Below, in pieces: positions 35,945 through 37,238 of a DNA stretch of 37,238 nt. Every line of letters begins with the position of its first letter. The first letter of the stretch is position 1. The position numbers and the translations under genes were made by a program. A model generated the notes under the pieces. That model worked only from the letters and a program-made list of their open reading frames with translations. It did no database searches and was not told the DNA's origin. The DNA comes from Flavobacteriaceae bacterium bin25 (GTDB lineage: Bacteria; Bacteroidota; Bacteroidia; Flavobacteriales; Flavobacteriaceae), in assembly GCA_002238525.1 (NCBI GenBank), contig MPMN01000028.1, positions 1 through 37,238 on the forward strand. The letters are read 5' to 3'.

Positions 35945-36237
35945 TAAATCATTACAACGGTGTCAAATTTAACCAAATCGTTTTTATGGAACTATGAATT
36001 TAATCGCATAACACGAACAAAACAGATAATTTTATTTGTGTAGTTGACTACATTACATTTACTTATATAGCACTCCCTCAAGAGTATTCAACGGACATAA
36101 ATTTTGGTTGTAAAGCAACGTATTCTCAACTAAAATTGCGACATCTTTATTTGACCAACAGATATACCCAATTATCAATAGTTTAACGTCAACTATAGGA
36201 CATAAAGTCTTTGGTTAGAGTATAATCTCTTCATCTT

Positions 36238-37238
36238 TCATAAAAACGAAAGAGCTTGACGGTTATACCCATGAACGGAAGGTTCGCTACACCAAATTTT
36301 TCTGATGATCGGAACTGACTTTTTCCCCGCCTTTGATAATTCGAGTAATTCTCCTATGGCATGGTCAATCTCTTTTCGAATAGGATCTACATGAGCCAAG
36401 CAAGTAGGTTTTAATTCTTTTGTTGCAATAGCATCAAAGGCACTTTCTGCCCTGGTCAATGCCTTAACTGTAAGACGTGAGAAATCCGGACAAGGAATAT
36501 CTTTTATTGCTTTAACTTGTAGCCTTGAACGACCGTTTTGTGTTCTTTGACCTTGAGTCCAATGTACCATCATCCCTAAAGTTGAATTAGCCCAGAGAGA
36601 AAAAACCTTGAGGAGTCTTTCATCTCTTTTCGTTTGGAGGGTTGTCCAAGAGCTTCCCCCGTGTACTGGTCTTTCGGTTGTGGCAGCAACAAGTGATTGG
36701 GAAGTCCATCGTAAATTTCTGGCGTATAAAAGCGTACTTCGGCAACTCCTCATATGCTGGCGCTGTTGTTCAGAACCGACACCTTTTGCTCCAGTCCCCT
36801 TGTGAGTCGGAAGAACGATCAATTTATTTTGTTTTTCACTGTCGGCATGCCAAAGTGAACGATCACTTCCCAGGGCGTCCGCATCATCTCTCAGAGGATA
36901 GAATACAAATGCACCTATAGATTCTGCATTATATACATGTCCGATTCTATGATGAGTAGGTCCAACGGTAAACAATTTACCAATGGTGGTAAACTCTATT
37001 TTTAAGGTCTCATGATGTCCATTGAATGTAAGTACACCATCATAGGCTAGTCTCTGGGCAGCATAGACAATCTCCGGATGCTGTGTTCCTATGGGATGCC
37101 ATGGCCTGCCCATTCCATCGGTCCTGTACACCGAAAGCCTACCCACCTCCATGTCACCGACCACGATAGGATGCCAAGTAGCTGTACTTGCCGTAACCTG
37201 TTTTGCCGACCGCCGAACTGCCCTTGCCATCTCCCGAG
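36238..37238 (-). CDS. C-terminal part of a large N-6 DNA methylase-like protein (5' end outside window)
   Basis: The frame stays open to the window edge and the ATG at 37230 is probably internal. Recognisable features: a target-recognition-like stretch GRPWHPIGTQHPEIVYAAQR, then HVYNAESIGAFVFYPL, then SLWANSTLGMMVHW followed by GQRTQNGRSRLQVKAIKDIP. The 'LWANsTLG...GxRtQxGRsxLxvxaixdiPxpD' block is one I associate with the C-terminal region of big stand-alone adenine methylases in restriction/defence loci. No catalytic NPPY is visible because the N-terminus is missing. The DNA is clearly richer in G+C than the rest of the window, which suggests recent transfer. It ends 294 nt from tRNA-Val, a common integration point. 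Confidence 0.65.
   Translation of the reverse strand, partial: REMARAVRRSAKQVTASTATWHPIVVGDMEVGRLSVYRTDGMGRPWHPIGTQHPEIVYAAQRLAYDGVLTFNGHHETLKIEFTTIGKLFTVGPTHHRIGHVYNAESIGAFVFYPLRDDADALGSDRSLWHADSEKQNKLIVLPTHKGTGAKGVGSEQQRQHMRSCRSTLLYARNLRWTSQSLVAATTERPVHGGSSWTTLQTKRDERLLKVFSLWANSTLGMMVHWTQGQRTQNGRSRLQVKAIKDIPCPDFSRLTVKALTRAESAFDAIATKELKPTCLAHVDPIRKEIDHAIGELLELSKAGKKSVPIIRKIWCSEPSVHGYNRQALSFL

Noticed and set aside
1-37238. CRISPR array or complete insertion sequence
   Set aside because: No regularly spaced repeats seen, and no element with both ends and an intact transposase.

Overview
The window is about 37 kb of AT-rich DNA that looks like a chromosome segment from a member of the Bacteroidota. 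The evidence is the arginine gene order (GNAT-argG-argC-proC-argD-argF'-argB-argE-argH, with a transcarbamylase of the acetyl/succinyl-ornithine type instead of ordinary ornithine transcarbamylase), the scarcity of Shine-Dalgarno-like sequences before starts, candidate TTTG / TAnnTTTG-type promoters, and housekeeping proteins of Bacteroidota style (DsbD with a fused thioredoxin domain, a small Cys-rich membrane protein before an ECF sigma factor, LpxK, NIF3, and a coiled-coil 'zinc ribbon' protein). I cannot assign genus or family.

Layout. (1) 1-3.1 kb is a decayed mobile/defence zone: the C-terminal end of a TnpB protein, a lone lipoprotein metallo-beta-lactamase-fold gene, a tnpB pseudogene, and an opposite-strand remnant of a DNA methylase C-terminus. 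(2) 3.2-5.5 kb holds a hypothetical helical protein, an NTF2-like protein with an unknown partner, and a DoxX-like membrane protein behind a 21-bp near-palindromic operator. (3) 5.5-8.8 kb (minus strand) is tilS-dsbD, coupled by an ATGA overlap; dsbD is out of frame at a T9 run right after its start. (4) 9.0-17.9 kb is a compact nine-gene arginine biosynthesis operon with a 5' leader. Most genes overlap by 4 nt. It appears to cover acyl-glutamate to arginine, with proC added as a link to proline. (5) 18.5-22.4 kb carries an M20 dipeptidase, tRNA-Leu(TAG), hemW and ruvC. (6) 22.5-25.1 kb is a DUF456 membrane protein, a small membrane protein, an ECF-type sigma factor and an Nramp-related transporter, in tight succession. 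(7) 25.1-30.2 kb has lipA and lpxK (convergent), then NIF3-like and coiled-coil genes, then an isoprenylcysteine-methyltransferase-like membrane protein. (8) 30.9-37.2 kb is accessory: a 1586-aa DUF4011-helicase-endonuclease protein resembling single-gene anti-phage systems, tRNA-Val(TAC), and the C-terminal part of an N-6 DNA methylase in visibly GC-richer DNA running off the window end.

The most interesting points are the T9 frameshift/missing signal peptide in dsbD, the loss of all four cysteines in the PF02591-type protein, the DUF4011 defence-type protein beside a foreign-looking methylase, the transcarbamylase specificity residue, and two operator-like palindromes. I found no CRISPR array, no complete insertion sequence and no rRNA. 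I did not find a clearly new multi-gene system; the best small candidate is the uncharacterised 3.3-4.9 kb cluster.
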